From Nocardioides aromaticivorans (lineage in GTDB: Bacteria > Actinomycetota > Actinomycetes > Propionibacteriales > Nocardioidaceae): 64,000 bases of DNA. Made by a program: the position numbers and the translations under genes. The stretch lies in contig NZ_JACBZM010000001.1 in NCBI RefSeq assembly GCF_013408525.1, positions 2,294,001 through 2,358,000 of the forward strand, in the 5' to 3' direction. This document shows, in pieces, positions 24,529 to 32,969 of the stretch. Below the pieces are notes generated by a model. That model ran no database searches. It saw only the letters and a list, made by a program, of their open reading frames with translations, and was not told where the DNA came from. How positions within the stretch are numbered: position 1 is the first letter of the stretch; each line of letters begins with the position of its first letter.

Positions 24529-26099
24529 GCCACCTCGACCTCGTAGGAGTCGATGCCGTCCAGGTGCAGCGCGGACACCCACCCGCCGCTGGTCGTCCGG
24601 GCCCACACCCGCGAGCTCCCGCCGACGCTCTGCGAGGACACCTCGTCCCCGTACGCCTCGCACACGACCTGGTGCGTGCTGCCGTCGTCCCAGCGCACGC
24701 TCCTGCCGTTGCGGACGAGCTCGCCGGCGCTGGTCGACCGGCCCTTCCGGACCTGGAGGTAGCAGCTGCCGTCGCCGCACGTGCCGACCACGGTCACGGG
24801 GATCGGCTCGCGCGCGCCGCCGCTCGCCGCGCCGCCGGTGGGGCTCTGGGGCGTGGGGTTCGCGGACGCCTCGATGCCGCCGACCTCCCCCTCCTCCGAG
24901 GTCGTCGGGGAGCCGGCCGAGCCCGCCGAGCCCGCCGAGCCCGCCGAGTCGGACGCGCCGCGGTCGTCGGTGGCTCGTCCACCGTTGTCGTCGTCGGCCC
25001 ACGGCTGCAGGGCGAAGGCGACGCCGAGCACGATCGCGAGTGCGACGAGCGCGGCGCCCGCGGCGATCCACCCGGCCCGGCGGGGCCGGGCCGGGGGCGC
25101 CGGCGGCAGCGGCCCGGAGACGGTCGGCGGGACGGGACCGGTGGCGACGGGCGCGGGCGGCCGCGGAGCGGGCGGAGCCGGCACCACCGGCGCAGGGGGT
25201 ACGACGCCCGCCACCGTGGCGTCGGCCGCGGTGGCCCGCACGAGCGACTCCCGCCGGCCCATCGGGACCCCGGCGAGCACGTGGTCGAGGGCGACCCGCA
25301 TCGCGTCGACCGTCGAGAACCGCCGGGTGGGCTCCTTGGCCATCGACTGGGCCAGCACGGCGTTGAGGTCGTCGACCCACGGCTCGCCGGCGGCGAGCTG
25401 GCGCACCGGCGCCTCGATGTGGTCGCGGGCCATCGAGAACTGGGTGCCGCCGTAGGGCGGCTCGCCGGTGAGCATCGCCCACAGCAGGCAGCCGAGCGCG
25501 TAGACGTCGGTGGCCGTCGTCGCGGGGGCTCCCTGGAAGCGCTCCGGGGCGAGATAGGGGAAGGTGCCGATGACCGCGCCGGTGACGGTCAGGCCGTGGT
25601 CGGGCTCGGTGTCGCGGGCGATGCCGAAGTCGCAGAGGTAGGCGAACGGGGCGTCGGCCGGACCGGTCACGAGCACGTTGCTGGGCTTGATGTCGCGGTG
25701 CAGGATCCCGGCCCGGTGCGCGTCGGCGACGCCGGAGGTGATCTGCACGGCCAGGGCGAGCGCCGGCCCCACGGGCAGCGGGCCGGACTCGAGCCGCCCG
25801 GCGAGGTCGCCCCCGGCGACCAGCTGGGTGGCGATGAAGAGCGAGCCGTCGGTCTCGCCGTGGTCGAGGACCTGGATGATGTGCGGGCTGTCGAGGCGGA
25901 CGAGGGTGGCGGCCTCGTTGAGGAAGCGCACGCGGTACTCGTCGGTCCCGGCCAGCTCGGGAGCGATGACCTTGAGGGCCACCCGCCGCCTGATCCGGGT
26001 GTGCGTGGCGGCGTACACGACGCCCATGCCGCCGCGGCCGAGGACGCCGTCGATCTCGTAGTCGCCGAAGGTCTCGCCCTCGCGCGGGTAGCCGGCCAT
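24522..26099 (-). CDS. PknB-type Ser/Thr kinase with extracellular SH3-like domain
   Basis: A 525-residue receptor kinase. The kinase domain (about 12-270) has the glycine loop GRGGMGVVYA, Lys43, catalytic HRDIKPSN (Asp136) and DFG (157-159). A Pro-rich stretch, one membrane helix (about 345-370), a Ser/Gly linker, and an outside domain of about 90 residues with paired Cys and an SH3b-like pattern follow. Such outside domains bind wall fragments or sense extracellular signals. ATG 26099 begins MAGYPREGETFGDYEI, as expected for the family. It is co-transcribed with the M15 lipoprotein and divergent from alkB. Confidence 0.93.
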   Translation of the reverse strand: MAGYPREGETFGDYEIDGVLGRGGMGVVYAATHTRIRRRVALKVIAPELAGTDEYRVRFLNEAATLVRLDSPHIIQVLDHGETDGSLFIATQLVAGGDLAGRLESGPLPVGPALALAVQITSGVADAHRAGILHRDIKPSNVLVTGPADAPFAYLCDFGIARDTEPDHGLTVTGAVIGTFPYLAPERFQGAPATTATDVYALGCLLWAMLTGEPPYGGTQFSMARDHIEAPVRQLAAGEPWVDDLNAVLAQSMAKEPTRRFSTVDAMRVALDHVLAGVPMGRRESLVRATAADATVAGVVPPAPVVPAPPAPRPPAPVATGPVPPTVSGPLPPAPPARPRRAGWIAAGAALVALAIVLGVAFALQPWADDDNGGRATDDRGASDSAGSAGSAGSAGSPTTSEEGEVGGIEASANPTPQSPTGGAASGGAREPIPVTVVGTCGDGSCYLQVRKGRSTSAGELVRNGRSVRWDDGSTHQVVCEAYGDEVSSQSVGGSSRVWARTTSGGWVSALHLDGIDSYEVEVAC

Positions 26100-26165
26100 G
26101 TCCGCATTCTTCCCCGAGCGCGCCCGGGTGAACGCCGATGACCACGGTGGCTGTGATCCCCATCA

Positions 26166-26227
26166 CTTTACAAGCACGACCCTCTTGTCAAACGGACTTT
26201 ACAAGTCGTACCCTTCTGTCAAGCGAT
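26166..26227 (+). promoter_or_regulatory. Tandem 31-bp operator-like repeats before alkB
   Basis: Two adjacent 31-bp units (26166-26196 and 26197-26227) are 22/31 identical. Each starts CTTTACAAG and carries CTGTCAA or TTGTCAA near its end; the first unit is an imperfect palindrome (TTTACAAG with CTTGTCAAA). They sit 32 bp before the alkB start, in the promoter zone. The TetR protein encoded in this operon (27977) is the likely ligand-responsive binder, as AlkX is for alkW1 in related actinobacteria. Confidence 0.6.
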
Positions 26228-26258
26228 ACGTAACGTCGCGGCAACGGAAGGCAGGCGC

Positions 26259-27767
26259 ATGACCGGATCGATGGAGATCGGACAGACCGTCCCGGACGGT
26301 TCCACCGAGCAGTGGAAGGACAAGAAGCGGTACCTGTGGCTCTGGGGCCTGATGGTGCCCGGCTTCGGGGTGCTGTTCGCCCTGGCCTACATCGCCACCG
26401 GCGGCTGGTGGGGCTTCACCCTGGTCGCGCCGTTCCTGGTGAACTTCCTGATCCCGCTGCTCGACCTGGCCATGGGCACCGACCAGAGCAACCCGCCGGA
26501 CGAGGTCATCGAGGAGCTCGAGAACGACAAGTACTACCGCTGGGTCGTCTTCGCCTACGTCCCGATGATGTTCGCCCTCGTCTTCGCCGGCTACTACATC
26601 ATCGGTGAGGGCAACCCGGTCGCCTGGGTGCTCAACCACGTCGGCCTCGGCGACTGGGGCGACGCCCACCTGAGCGCCAACCTGATGGCCGACCACCTCG
26701 AGCTGCCGTGGTGGGAGAAGGCGCTGTGGGCGCTCTCCATCGCCGGCGTCGTCGGCATCGGCATCAACACCGCGCACGAGCTCGGCCACAAGAAGGAGTC
26801 CGTCGAGCGCTGGCTGGCGAAGATCACCCTCGCGCCGACCTTCTACGGCCACTTCTACATCGAGCACAACCGGGGCCACCACGTCCGCGTCGCGACCCCT
26901 GAGGACCCCGCGTCCTCCCGCCTCGGCGAGAGCCTCTACCGCTTCTGGCCGCGCACGGTCTGGGGCTCGCTGAAGAGCTCGTGGGAGGTCGAGGCCAAGC
27001 GCTACCGCCGCAAGGGCACCCACCCGTTCCACATCGGCAACGACGTCCTCAACGCCTGGGCCATGTCGGTCGCCCTCTGGGCCGCGGTCATCGCGCTCAA
27101 CGGCTGGCAGGTCGCGGTCTACATCCCGATCACCGTCGTGTTCGGCTTCTCGCTCCTCGAGGTCGTCAACTACCTGGAGCACTACGGCCTCAAGCGCCAG
27201 CGGGTCGGCGAGAAGCAGCGCTACGAGCGGGTGCTGCCGATGCACAGCTGGAACAGCAACAACATCGTCACCAACATCTTCCTCTACCACCTGCAGCGCC
27301 ACAGCGACCACCACGCGAACCCGACCCGGCGCTACCAGGCCCTGCGCGACTTCAAGGAGTCCCCGGCCCTGCCGACCGGCTACGCCGGCATGATCAACCT
27401 CGCGCTGATCCCGCCGCTGTGGCGCAAGGTGATGGACCACCGCGTGGTCGAGCACCTCGACGGCGACGTCACCCTGGCCAACATCGCGCCCGGCAAGGAG
27501 GCGAAGTACCTCGCGAAGTTCCCGCCGCCGGCCGAGCACAACCTGAAGACCGACGACCTCTTCGCGCAGAGGTTCGAGGGCGAGGTGCTCGCCGCCAAGT
27601 GCCCCGGCTGCTCCTACGTCTACGAGGTCGCCGCCGGCGACGAGCACGAGGGCTTCGCCGCCGGTACGGCGTGGAGCGACATCCCGGACGACTGGTGCTG
27701 TCCTGACTGCGGGGTTCGCGAGAAGATCGACTTCATCCCGTTCGACCCTGAGAAGGTGAAGGCCTGA
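26259..27767 (+). CDS. alkB: Alkane 1-monooxygenase fused to rubredoxin
   Basis: A 502-residue integral-membrane di-iron enzyme that hydroxylates the terminal carbon of n-alkanes. Six helices are predicted. The His clusters are complete: HELGHK (173-178), EHNRGHH (202-208) and LQRHSDHHANPTRRYQ. A soluble rubredoxin domain fills the last 60 or so residues, with CPGC and CPDCG iron ligands, so electrons are delivered in cis. This AlkB-Rub fusion is typical of actinobacterial AlkW-type enzymes. ATG 26259 has GGAAGG upstream; Met5 is an alternative. The stop overlaps the ferredoxin start (TGATG). Confidence 0.97.
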   Translation: MTGSMEIGQTVPDGSTEQWKDKKRYLWLWGLMVPGFGVLFALAYIATGGWWGFTLVAPFLVNFLIPLLDLAMGTDQSNPPDEVIEELENDKYYRWVVFAYVPMMFALVFAGYYIIGEGNPVAWVLNHVGLGDWGDAHLSANLMADHLELPWWEKALWALSIAGVVGIGINTAHELGHKKESVERWLAKITLAPTFYGHFYIEHNRGHHVRVATPEDPASSRLGESLYRFWPRTVWGSLKSSWEVEAKRYRRKGTHPFHIGNDVLNAWAMSVALWAAVIALNGWQVAVYIPITVVFGFSLLEVVNYLEHYGLKRQRVGEKQRYERVLPMHSWNSNNIVTNIFLYHLQRHSDHHANPTRRYQALRDFKESPALPTGYAGMINLALIPPLWRKVMDHRVVEHLDGDVTLANIAPGKEAKYLAKFPPPAEHNLKTDDLFAQRFEGEVLAAKCPGCSYVYEVAAGDEHEGFAAGTAWSDIPDDWCCPDCGVREKIDFIPFDPEKVKA

Positions 27768-27967
27768 TGTCCATGAAGATCGTCGCCGACCTCGACAAGT
27801 GCGAGGGCCTCGGCATGTGCGAGGCGATGGCCAACGACTACTTCGAGGTGGACGAGGACGAGGACAAGGTCAACGTCCTCGACGACTCCCCCGAGGAGTC
27901 CGACCGCGCCCACGTCTTCGCCGCCGTCCAGGCCTGCCCCGTGCTGGCCCTGACGCTCGAGGGCTGA
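27767..27967 (+). CDS. 3Fe-4S-type ferredoxin
   Basis: A 66-residue acidic electron carrier. The Cys pattern is C-x5-C near residue 12 (KCEGLGMC) and a single later CP (QACPVL), the three-Cys form that holds a 3Fe-4S cluster. Such ferredoxins usually serve P450s. Its ATG overlaps the alkB stop, so it is tightly coupled to AlkB. A second electron carrier next to an AlkB that already has its own rubredoxin is notable: it may reduce the rubredoxin domain or serve the P450 at 22404. Confidence 0.92.
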   Translation: MSMKIVADLDKCEGLGMCEAMANDYFEVDEDEDKVNVLDDSPEESDRAHVFAAVQACPVLALTLEG

Positions 27968-27976
27968 GGGAGCACG

Positions 27977-28591
27977 ATGTCCATCGTGGCGGGACGAGCC
28001 GGTGACGGGGTCGCGGACGCGATGGCGTCCGCGCCCCCGTCGCTGCGGGACCGCCTCCTCGAGGCGGCCGTCAGGATCATGACCACGTCCGGCTGGGGCC
28101 GGGTCACCATGGCCCGCCTCGCCGACGACGTGGGCGTCAGCCGGCAGACGGTCTACAACGAGATCGGCACCAAGAACGACCTCGCCGAGGCGATGGTCAT
28201 GCGCGAGCTCGACCGCTTCCTCGCCGGGGTGACCCGCTCGTTCGACGAGAACCCCGACGACCTGATCGGCGCGATCCGCGACTCCGCGCGCCGCGTGCTG
28301 AAGTACGCCGAGGACAACGCGCTCCTCCACGCTGTCGTCTCCGCCACCCACGGCGCCGACACCGAGCTCCTGCCGCTGCTGACCACCCACTCCGAGTACC
28401 TCCTCGAAGGCGCGAAGTTCGTCGTCGCGGAGCGGGTGGCGTCGTACGACGTCCAGCTGCCGGAGGGCCGGCTCGAGGCGAGCATCGACATGGTGGTCCG
28501 CCTGGTGCTCAGCCACGTGATGCAGCCCAGCGCGACGCCGGCCCGCACGGCCGACGACATCGCGTGGATTGCCGAACGCGTCCTCGCCTGA
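27977..28591 (+). CDS. TetR-family regulator of the alk operon (AlkX-like)
   Basis: A 204-residue repressor. The helix-turn-helix (about 22-72) reads GRVTMARLADDVGVSRQTVYNEIGTKNDL, in the AlkX style with YNEIGTKND. The C-terminal domain would bind fatty acids or alkane products. ATG 27977 has GGGAG just upstream and lies 9 nt after the ferredoxin stop, so it is the third gene of the operon. Autoregulation through the 31-bp repeats before alkB is the natural model. Confidence 0.85.
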   Translation: MSIVAGRAGDGVADAMASAPPSLRDRLLEAAVRIMTTSGWGRVTMARLADDVGVSRQTVYNEIGTKNDLAEAMVMRELDRFLAGVTRSFDENPDDLIGAIRDSARRVLKYAEDNALLHAVVSATHGADTELLPLLTTHSEYLLEGAKFVVAERVASYDVQLPEGRLEASIDMVVRLVLSHVMQPSATPARTADDIAWIAERVLA

Positions 28592-28655
28592 CGCCCGGCG
28601 TCATACACTCGGTGGCGGGAGGACTGCCGGGAGGGCCGGTGGCGGGGAAGGGGCC

Positions 28656-29897
28656 ATGGGGCTGGCGCGACGCGCGAGGATGACGGCTGCACTGACGACA
28701 GGGGTGTCGGCGGTGCTGGTCGCCACGCTGCTGTCCGGCTGCGGCGACTCGGGCAAGGACGGCAAGGAGTCCGCCGAGGGCGACACCAGCGCGGCCGCCG
28801 CGTCGACGGCGCCCATCCCCGACAACGCGCTCGACCCCGCGCACGCCGTCGCGGCGCCCGGGAAGTTCGACGGCACGCAGTACGGCGACGACCTGCTCCT
28901 CGTGAGCCAGGAGACCATCCCCGACGACGACCTCGACAAGCTGCTCGCGGTGAAGGTCAAGAAGAACAAGGGCGTGGCGGCGTACACGACGCTCTCCTAC
29001 GGCAACTTCTCCGCCGACGGCCGCTTCTACAACATCGCCGCCGTCGACGGCGCCGCCTACCGCGCCTTCACCGGCAGCCGCAGCGCGGAGTTCCAGGAGC
29101 AGTGGGACCGGATCGCCGGAGGCGAGGTCGCCGTCGACGACGGCCTCCAGCAGGAGCTCCAGGTCGACGGCGAGGGCTACCTGAAGGTCGGCAAGGAGCG
29201 GATCCACGTCGGCGCCTGGTCGCCGTCCGAGGTCGACAGCGTCGACGCGATGGTCAACGCGAAGTGGGGCGAGGAGCTCGGCCTCCAGAAGGACAACGCG
29301 ATCCTGATCAACACCGGGATCGCGTCGCCCCAGGCCGTGCGCGAGGCGATCGAGAAGACCTTCGGCAAGAAGCGGTTCTCGATCACGGCGCTCGACATCG
29401 TCGCCTCCGAGGGCCTCGACCTCGGCACCTTCCAGAACGTCATCCCGGTCGGTGCCTTCCGTGACGCGGTCGGCGTGTTCCGCTACACCCCGATCGGCGG
29501 CGGCCGGATCGCGCCCGACCCGGCCTGGGTCCGCTCGCACATCGTGACCGAGCAGGTCCCGATCCTCGGCAGCGTCACGTGCAACAAGTTCATGATCCCC
29601 CAGCTGCGCGCCGCGCTGATCGAGGTGGTCAACCGCGGCCTGGCCAAGGAGATCCACGCCAACGAGTACGCCGGCTGCTACTACCCCCGCTTCATCGCCG
29701 GGTCGACCACGCTCTCCAACCACTCCTTCGGGCTGGCCCTCGACTTCAACGTCCCCGGCAACCAGCGCGGCACCGTCGGTGAGATGAACCGCGAGGTCGT
29801 CGCGATCTTCAAGTACTGGGGCTTCGCCTGGGGCGGTGACTGGGCCTGGACCGACCCGATGCACTTCGAGCTCGCGAAGATCGTCAACCCCGGCTGA
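28656..29897 (+). CDS. Lipoprotein with M15-like peptidase domain
   Basis: A 413-residue exported lipoprotein: basic start, hydrophobic core, and lipobox ATLLSGCGDS with Cys at about residue 29. A long N-terminal domain of unknown type (about 40-290) precedes an M15 (VanY-like) domain with SNHSFGLALDFNVPGN (His, Asp) and DPMHFE (His), the zinc site of LD- or DD-carboxypeptidases. It probably processes peptidoglycan. ATG 28656 follows GGGGAAGGGG; ATG 28680 is an alternative. It stands alone between the alk operon and the racemase gene. Confidence 0.83.
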   Translation: MGLARRARMTAALTTGVSAVLVATLLSGCGDSGKDGKESAEGDTSAAAASTAPIPDNALDPAHAVAAPGKFDGTQYGDDLLLVSQETIPDDDLDKLLAVKVKKNKGVAAYTTLSYGNFSADGRFYNIAAVDGAAYRAFTGSRSAEFQEQWDRIAGGEVAVDDGLQQELQVDGEGYLKVGKERIHVGAWSPSEVDSVDAMVNAKWGEELGLQKDNAILINTGIASPQAVREAIEKTFGKKRFSITALDIVASEGLDLGTFQNVIPVGAFRDAVGVFRYTPIGGGRIAPDPAWVRSHIVTEQVPILGSVTCNKFMIPQLRAALIEVVNRGLAKEIHANEYAGCYYPRFIAGSTTLSNHSFGLALDFNVPGNQRGTVGEMNREVVAIFKYWGFAWGGDWAWTDPMHFELAKIVNPG

Positions 29898-29905
29898 TCG
29901 ACCTT

Positions 29906-29943
29906 CCGGTCGTCGTGGAGGTCGCGCAGCGACCGTCACGGGA
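29906..29943 (-). repeat. Intergenic repeat family D, copy 1
   Basis: Core GGTCGC-TGC-GCGACC with flanks CCTCCACGACGACCGG when read on the minus strand. It matches copies at 41258-41298, 51369-51408 and the tandem array at 51493-51600. It lies 9 nt after the lipoprotein stop and can form a 6-bp hairpin. Confidence 0.7.
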
Positions 29944-29949
29944 CGCCCG

Positions 29950-29988
29950 CTACTGGACAGTAGCCAACTGTGACAGCACTACTGTCAC
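29950..29988 (+). promoter_or_regulatory. MerR-type operator before the racemase gene
   Basis: GTGACAG (29970-29976) and CTGTCAC (29982-29988) form a perfect inverted repeat with a CACTA centre. Its core TGACA-N7-TGTCA also occurs at 33722-33738 in the MerR/fadA gap, with a matching CACRAT extension. A second palindrome, CTACTG-GA-CAGTAG, lies at 29950-29963. The operator lies 21 bp before ATG 30010, where it would overlap the promoter. Confidence 0.7.
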
Positions 29989-30009
29989 GATCCGTGCCAT
30001 GATCGGCCC

Positions 30010-31173
30010 ATGACGTTCGCGCTGGGACAGGGAACCGGTCCGCTCAAGGGCCTCAAGGTCGTCGAGATCGCCGGCATCGGGCCGAGCCCGCACGCCTGCA
30101 TGATCCTCGCCGACCTGGGCGCCGACGTGATCCGGGTGGAGCGTCCCGGCGGCCAGATGCTGACCGGTGGCTCGCACGACCTGCTCAACCGCGGTCGCCC
30201 GAGCGTCGCGCTCAACCTCAAGGACCCCGAGGCGGTCGCCACCGTCCTCGACCTGGTCGAGCAGGCCGACGTGCTGGTCGAGGGCATGCGCCCCGGCGTC
30301 GCCGAGCGGCTCGGCTTCGGCCCGGAGGCCTGCCTCGAGCGCAACCCGCGCCTGGTCTACGGCCGGATGACCGGCTGGGGCCAGGACGGCCCGTGGTCGC
30401 AGGCGGCCGGGCACGACATGAACTACATCGCCATCACCGGCACGCTCCACGGCCTGGGCCAGGTCAAGGAGAAGCCGCAGTTCCCGACCAACCTCGTGGG
30501 CGACTTCGGTGGCGGGTCGACGTACCTCGTCATCGGGATCCTCGCCGCGATCTTCGAGGCGCAGGCGTCCGGCAAGGGCCAGGTCGTCGACGCGGCGATC
30601 GTCGACGGCACCGCCAACCTCAACGCGATGACCTCCGCCTTCCTCGCCGGGGGCGGGTTCAAGGAGGAGCGGGCGGCCAACCTGCTCGACGGCGGCGCGC
30701 CGTACTACGACATCTACGAGACCGCCGACGGCGAGCACATGTCGGTGGGCGCGCTGGAGCCGCAGTTCTACGACCTCTTCGTGAAGCTGCTCGGCATCGA
30801 GGGCACCGCCCCCGACCGCTGGGACCTCGCCAAGACCGACGAGCTGCGCGAGCTGATCGCCACCACCTTCAAGACGAAGACCCGCGACGAGTGGTGCGCG
30901 ATCTTCGACGGCACCGACGCCTGCGTGGCGCCGATCCTCCGGATCAGCGAGGCCAAGGACCACCCGCACATCAAGGCCCGCGAGGTCTTCGTCGAGCACG
31001 AGGGCATCGTGCAGCCGCAGCCCGCGCCGCGCTTCTCCCGCACGCAGGCGACGCTGTCGCACCCGCCCGCCCCCGGCGCCGGCGCGCACACCCGCGAGGC
31101 CCTCGAGGCCTGGGGTGTCAAGGACGTCGACGGGCTGCTCGAGCGCGGCGCCGCGGTGCAGATCACGCAGTGA
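30010..31173 (+). CDS. Alpha-methylacyl-CoA racemase
   Basis: A 387-residue CoA-transferase family III (CaiB/BaiF fold) enzyme that epimerises 2-methylacyl-CoA esters so that branched acids can enter beta-oxidation. The residues used by the mycobacterial racemase are conserved with the same spacing: His135 in AGHDMNYI, Asp165 in NLVGDFGGGS (30 apart), and Arg100 in PGVAERLG. That supports racemase rather than plain CoA-transferase, though the fold is shared. ATG 30010 has no clear ribosome site, so leaderless or very short-leader translation is likely. A shared operator ties it to the MerR-fadAB genes. Confidence 0.85.
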   Translation: MTFALGQGTGPLKGLKVVEIAGIGPSPHACMILADLGADVIRVERPGGQMLTGGSHDLLNRGRPSVALNLKDPEAVATVLDLVEQADVLVEGMRPGVAERLGFGPEACLERNPRLVYGRMTGWGQDGPWSQAAGHDMNYIAITGTLHGLGQVKEKPQFPTNLVGDFGGGSTYLVIGILAAIFEAQASGKGQVVDAAIVDGTANLNAMTSAFLAGGGFKEERAANLLDGGAPYYDIYETADGEHMSVGALEPQFYDLFVKLLGIEGTAPDRWDLAKTDELRELIATTFKTKTRDEWCAIFDGTDACVAPILRISEAKDHPHIKAREVFVEHEGIVQPQPAPRFSRTQATLSHPPAPGAGAHTREALEAWGVKDVDGLLERGAAVQITQ

Positions 31174-31179
31174 CGCCAC

Positions 31180-31210
31180 GCCGCGGATTCTCCTTCGGGG
31201 AGTCCGCGGC
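31180..31210 (+). terminator. UUCG-capped hairpin after racemase gene
   Basis: GCCGCGGA and TCCGCGGC (31180-31187 and 31203-31210) pair, extended by CTCC/GGGAG and capped by TTCG. It begins 6 nt after the stop. No long T-run follows. Confidence 0.7.
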
Positions 31211-31397
31211 CCTAGGCTGGGGTCACCGATCCGGCCAGTCTTGCCCCGGATCCCGGCGCACCGCACGAGCACCACCGTCGGCCGCGCCCCTCGCAGGAGG
31301 CACCGCTTCAACGCCTGTCACCGGACAGGCAGCACGGCGAGACGCCCAGCACAGGGGATCGCCGCGCCTTGCGTCGTGCTCCCCGGAGAGAACATCC
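31211..31397 (+). promoter_or_regulatory. Structured 5' leader of DEAD-box helicase gene
   Basis: About 190 nt without an open frame precede the helicase start. Three hairpins can be drawn: GATCCGG/CCGGATC (31228-31252), GCCTGTC-ACCG-GACAGGC (31313-31330), and AGCACG/CGTGCT (31331-31380), the last ending just before the ribosome site GGAGAG (31385-31390). Helicase and cold-shock genes often have such leaders, giving temperature-dependent or autogenous control. Confidence 0.45.
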
Positions 31398-32885
31398 GTG
31401 CCCACGACTGGTATCACCACGTTCGCCGACCTCGGCGTTCCCACTGCCCTGCTCGACGTCCTGACCGCGGACGGCATCACCGTGCCGACGCCGATCCAGG
31501 CCGCGACCCTGCCGGACTCCCTGAAGGGCCGCGACGTCCTCGGCCGCGGCCGAACGGGCTCCGGCAAGACCTACGCCTTCGGCCTGCCGCTGGTCGCGCG
31601 TCTCGACGCCGACCGCCGTCGCCCGGCCCCCAAGCGGCCGCGTGCGCTGGTGCTCGCCCCGACCCGTGAGCTCGCCTCGCAGATCGCCGCGACCATCACC
31701 CCGCTGGCCAAGGCCGTCGGCCTGAGCACCACCACCGTCTTCGGCGGCGTCGGCCAGGGCCCGCAGGTCACCGCGCTGCGCAACGGCGTCGACATCCTCA
31801 TCGCCTGCCCCGGCCGGCTCGAGGACCTCATCGGCCAGGGTCACTGCAGCCTCGCCGACGTCCGCGTCACGGTCCTCGACGAGGCCGACCACATGGCCGA
31901 CCTCGGCTTCCTGCCCGCCGTACGACGCCTGCTGGACCAGACGCCGAAGGACGGCCAGCGGATGCTCTTCTCCGCGACGCTCGACGGCGCGATCAACGTG
32001 CTGGTCAAGCGCTTCCTCGACAAGCCCGCGGTCCACGAGGCCGACTCGGCGCAGTCGCCGGTCGCCAAGATGGACCACCACGTCCTGCACGTCGAGCGCG
32101 AGCAGCGCCTGCCCGTGCTGCTCGACCTGGTCAGCGCGCCCGGTCGCACCGTCGTCTTCACCCGCACCAAGCACGGCGCGAAGGCGCTGGCCCGCCAGCT
32201 CAACAAGAACGGCGTGCCCGCGGTCGACCTGCACGGCAACCTCAGCCAGGGCGCCCGGACCCGCAACATGGAGGCCTTCCACAGCGGTACGGCGACCACC
32301 CTCGTCGCGACCGACATCGCCGCCCGCGGCATCCACGTCGACGACGTCTCGCTCGTCGTCCACGCCGACCCGCCGGCCGAGCACAAGGCCTACCTGCACC
32401 GCTCCGGTCGTACGGCCCGCGCCGGTGCCGCCGGCACGGTCGTCACTCTGATGACCAGCGACCAGCGTCGCGACGTCAGCGACCTGACCCGTGCGGCGGG
32501 CATCAAGCCGACCACCACGCGGATCTCCGGCTCGCACCACCCGGTGCTGCTCGAGCTCGCCCCCGGCGAGCGCAGCCGCCCCGGCGGCATCGACCTGTCC
32601 CCGGCCCCCGCCCAGGGCGGCGGCAACGGTGGCGGCGGCGGTCGTCGTCGCAGCGGTGGCGGCGCGAAGAAGCCGGCCGCGAAGAAGTCCGGCGGCCAGG
32701 GCGGCCAGCGCTCCGGCGGTCAGGGCGGCCAGCGCTCCGGCGGCCAGGCCCGCTCCGGCCAGGGTGCCGCGAAGCCGGCCGGCCAGCGCTCGGGCGGCGG
32801 CCGCGGCCGCTCCCGCGGGCGCGGGGCCGGCGCGGGCTCCGGCGGCAGCCACAGCGCCGCGAGCTTCAGCTCCGGCCGCCGCTGA
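31398..32885 (+). CDS. DEAD-box ATP-dependent RNA helicase
   Basis: A 495-residue RNA helicase that unwinds structured RNA, for instance in ribosome assembly or decay. Motifs in order: Q-motif region FADLGVP...PTPIQ, motif I GRTGSGKT, Ia APTRELA, Ib CPGRLEDL, II VLDEADHM, III FSATL, IV VVFTRTK, V ATDIAARGIH, VI HRSGRTARAG. The last 110 or so residues are a basic Gly/Gln/Arg/Ser tail with repeated SGGQGGQR units, for RNA binding. GTG 31398 has GGAGAG at 31385-31390. A structured leader precedes it. It stands between fatty-acid genes but is unlikely to be part of that pathway. Confidence 0.96.
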   Translation: MPTTGITTFADLGVPTALLDVLTADGITVPTPIQAATLPDSLKGRDVLGRGRTGSGKTYAFGLPLVARLDADRRRPAPKRPRALVLAPTRELASQIAATITPLAKAVGLSTTTVFGGVGQGPQVTALRNGVDILIACPGRLEDLIGQGHCSLADVRVTVLDEADHMADLGFLPAVRRLLDQTPKDGQRMLFSATLDGAINVLVKRFLDKPAVHEADSAQSPVAKMDHHVLHVEREQRLPVLLDLVSAPGRTVVFTRTKHGAKALARQLNKNGVPAVDLHGNLSQGARTRNMEAFHSGTATTLVATDIAARGIHVDDVSLVVHADPPAEHKAYLHRSGRTARAGAAGTVVTLMTSDQRRDVSDLTRAAGIKPTTTRISGSHHPVLLELAPGERSRPGGIDLSPAPAQGGGNGGGGGRRRSGGGAKKPAAKKSGGQGGQRSGGQGGQRSGGQARSGQGAAKPAGQRSGGGRGRSRGRGAGAGSGGSHSAASFSSGRR

Positions 32886-32891
32886 TCCGCG

Positions 32892-32950
32892 GTTCACCTA
32901 CCGAATTCGTCCTCCGCGCGGCCCCAGGACGACAAATTCGGTAGGTGAAC
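32892..32950. repeat. Palindromic repeat family C, copy 2
   Basis: Left arm GTTCACCTACCGAATTCGTC (32892-32911) pairs with 32928-32950, which differs by a 3-bp insert. The arms match copy 1 at 19894-19948. It lies between the convergent ends of the helicase and MerR genes, 7 nt past the helicase stop, and could terminate both. Confidence 0.75.
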
Positions 32951-32969
32951 GGCTCCCGGCCCGGTGACC

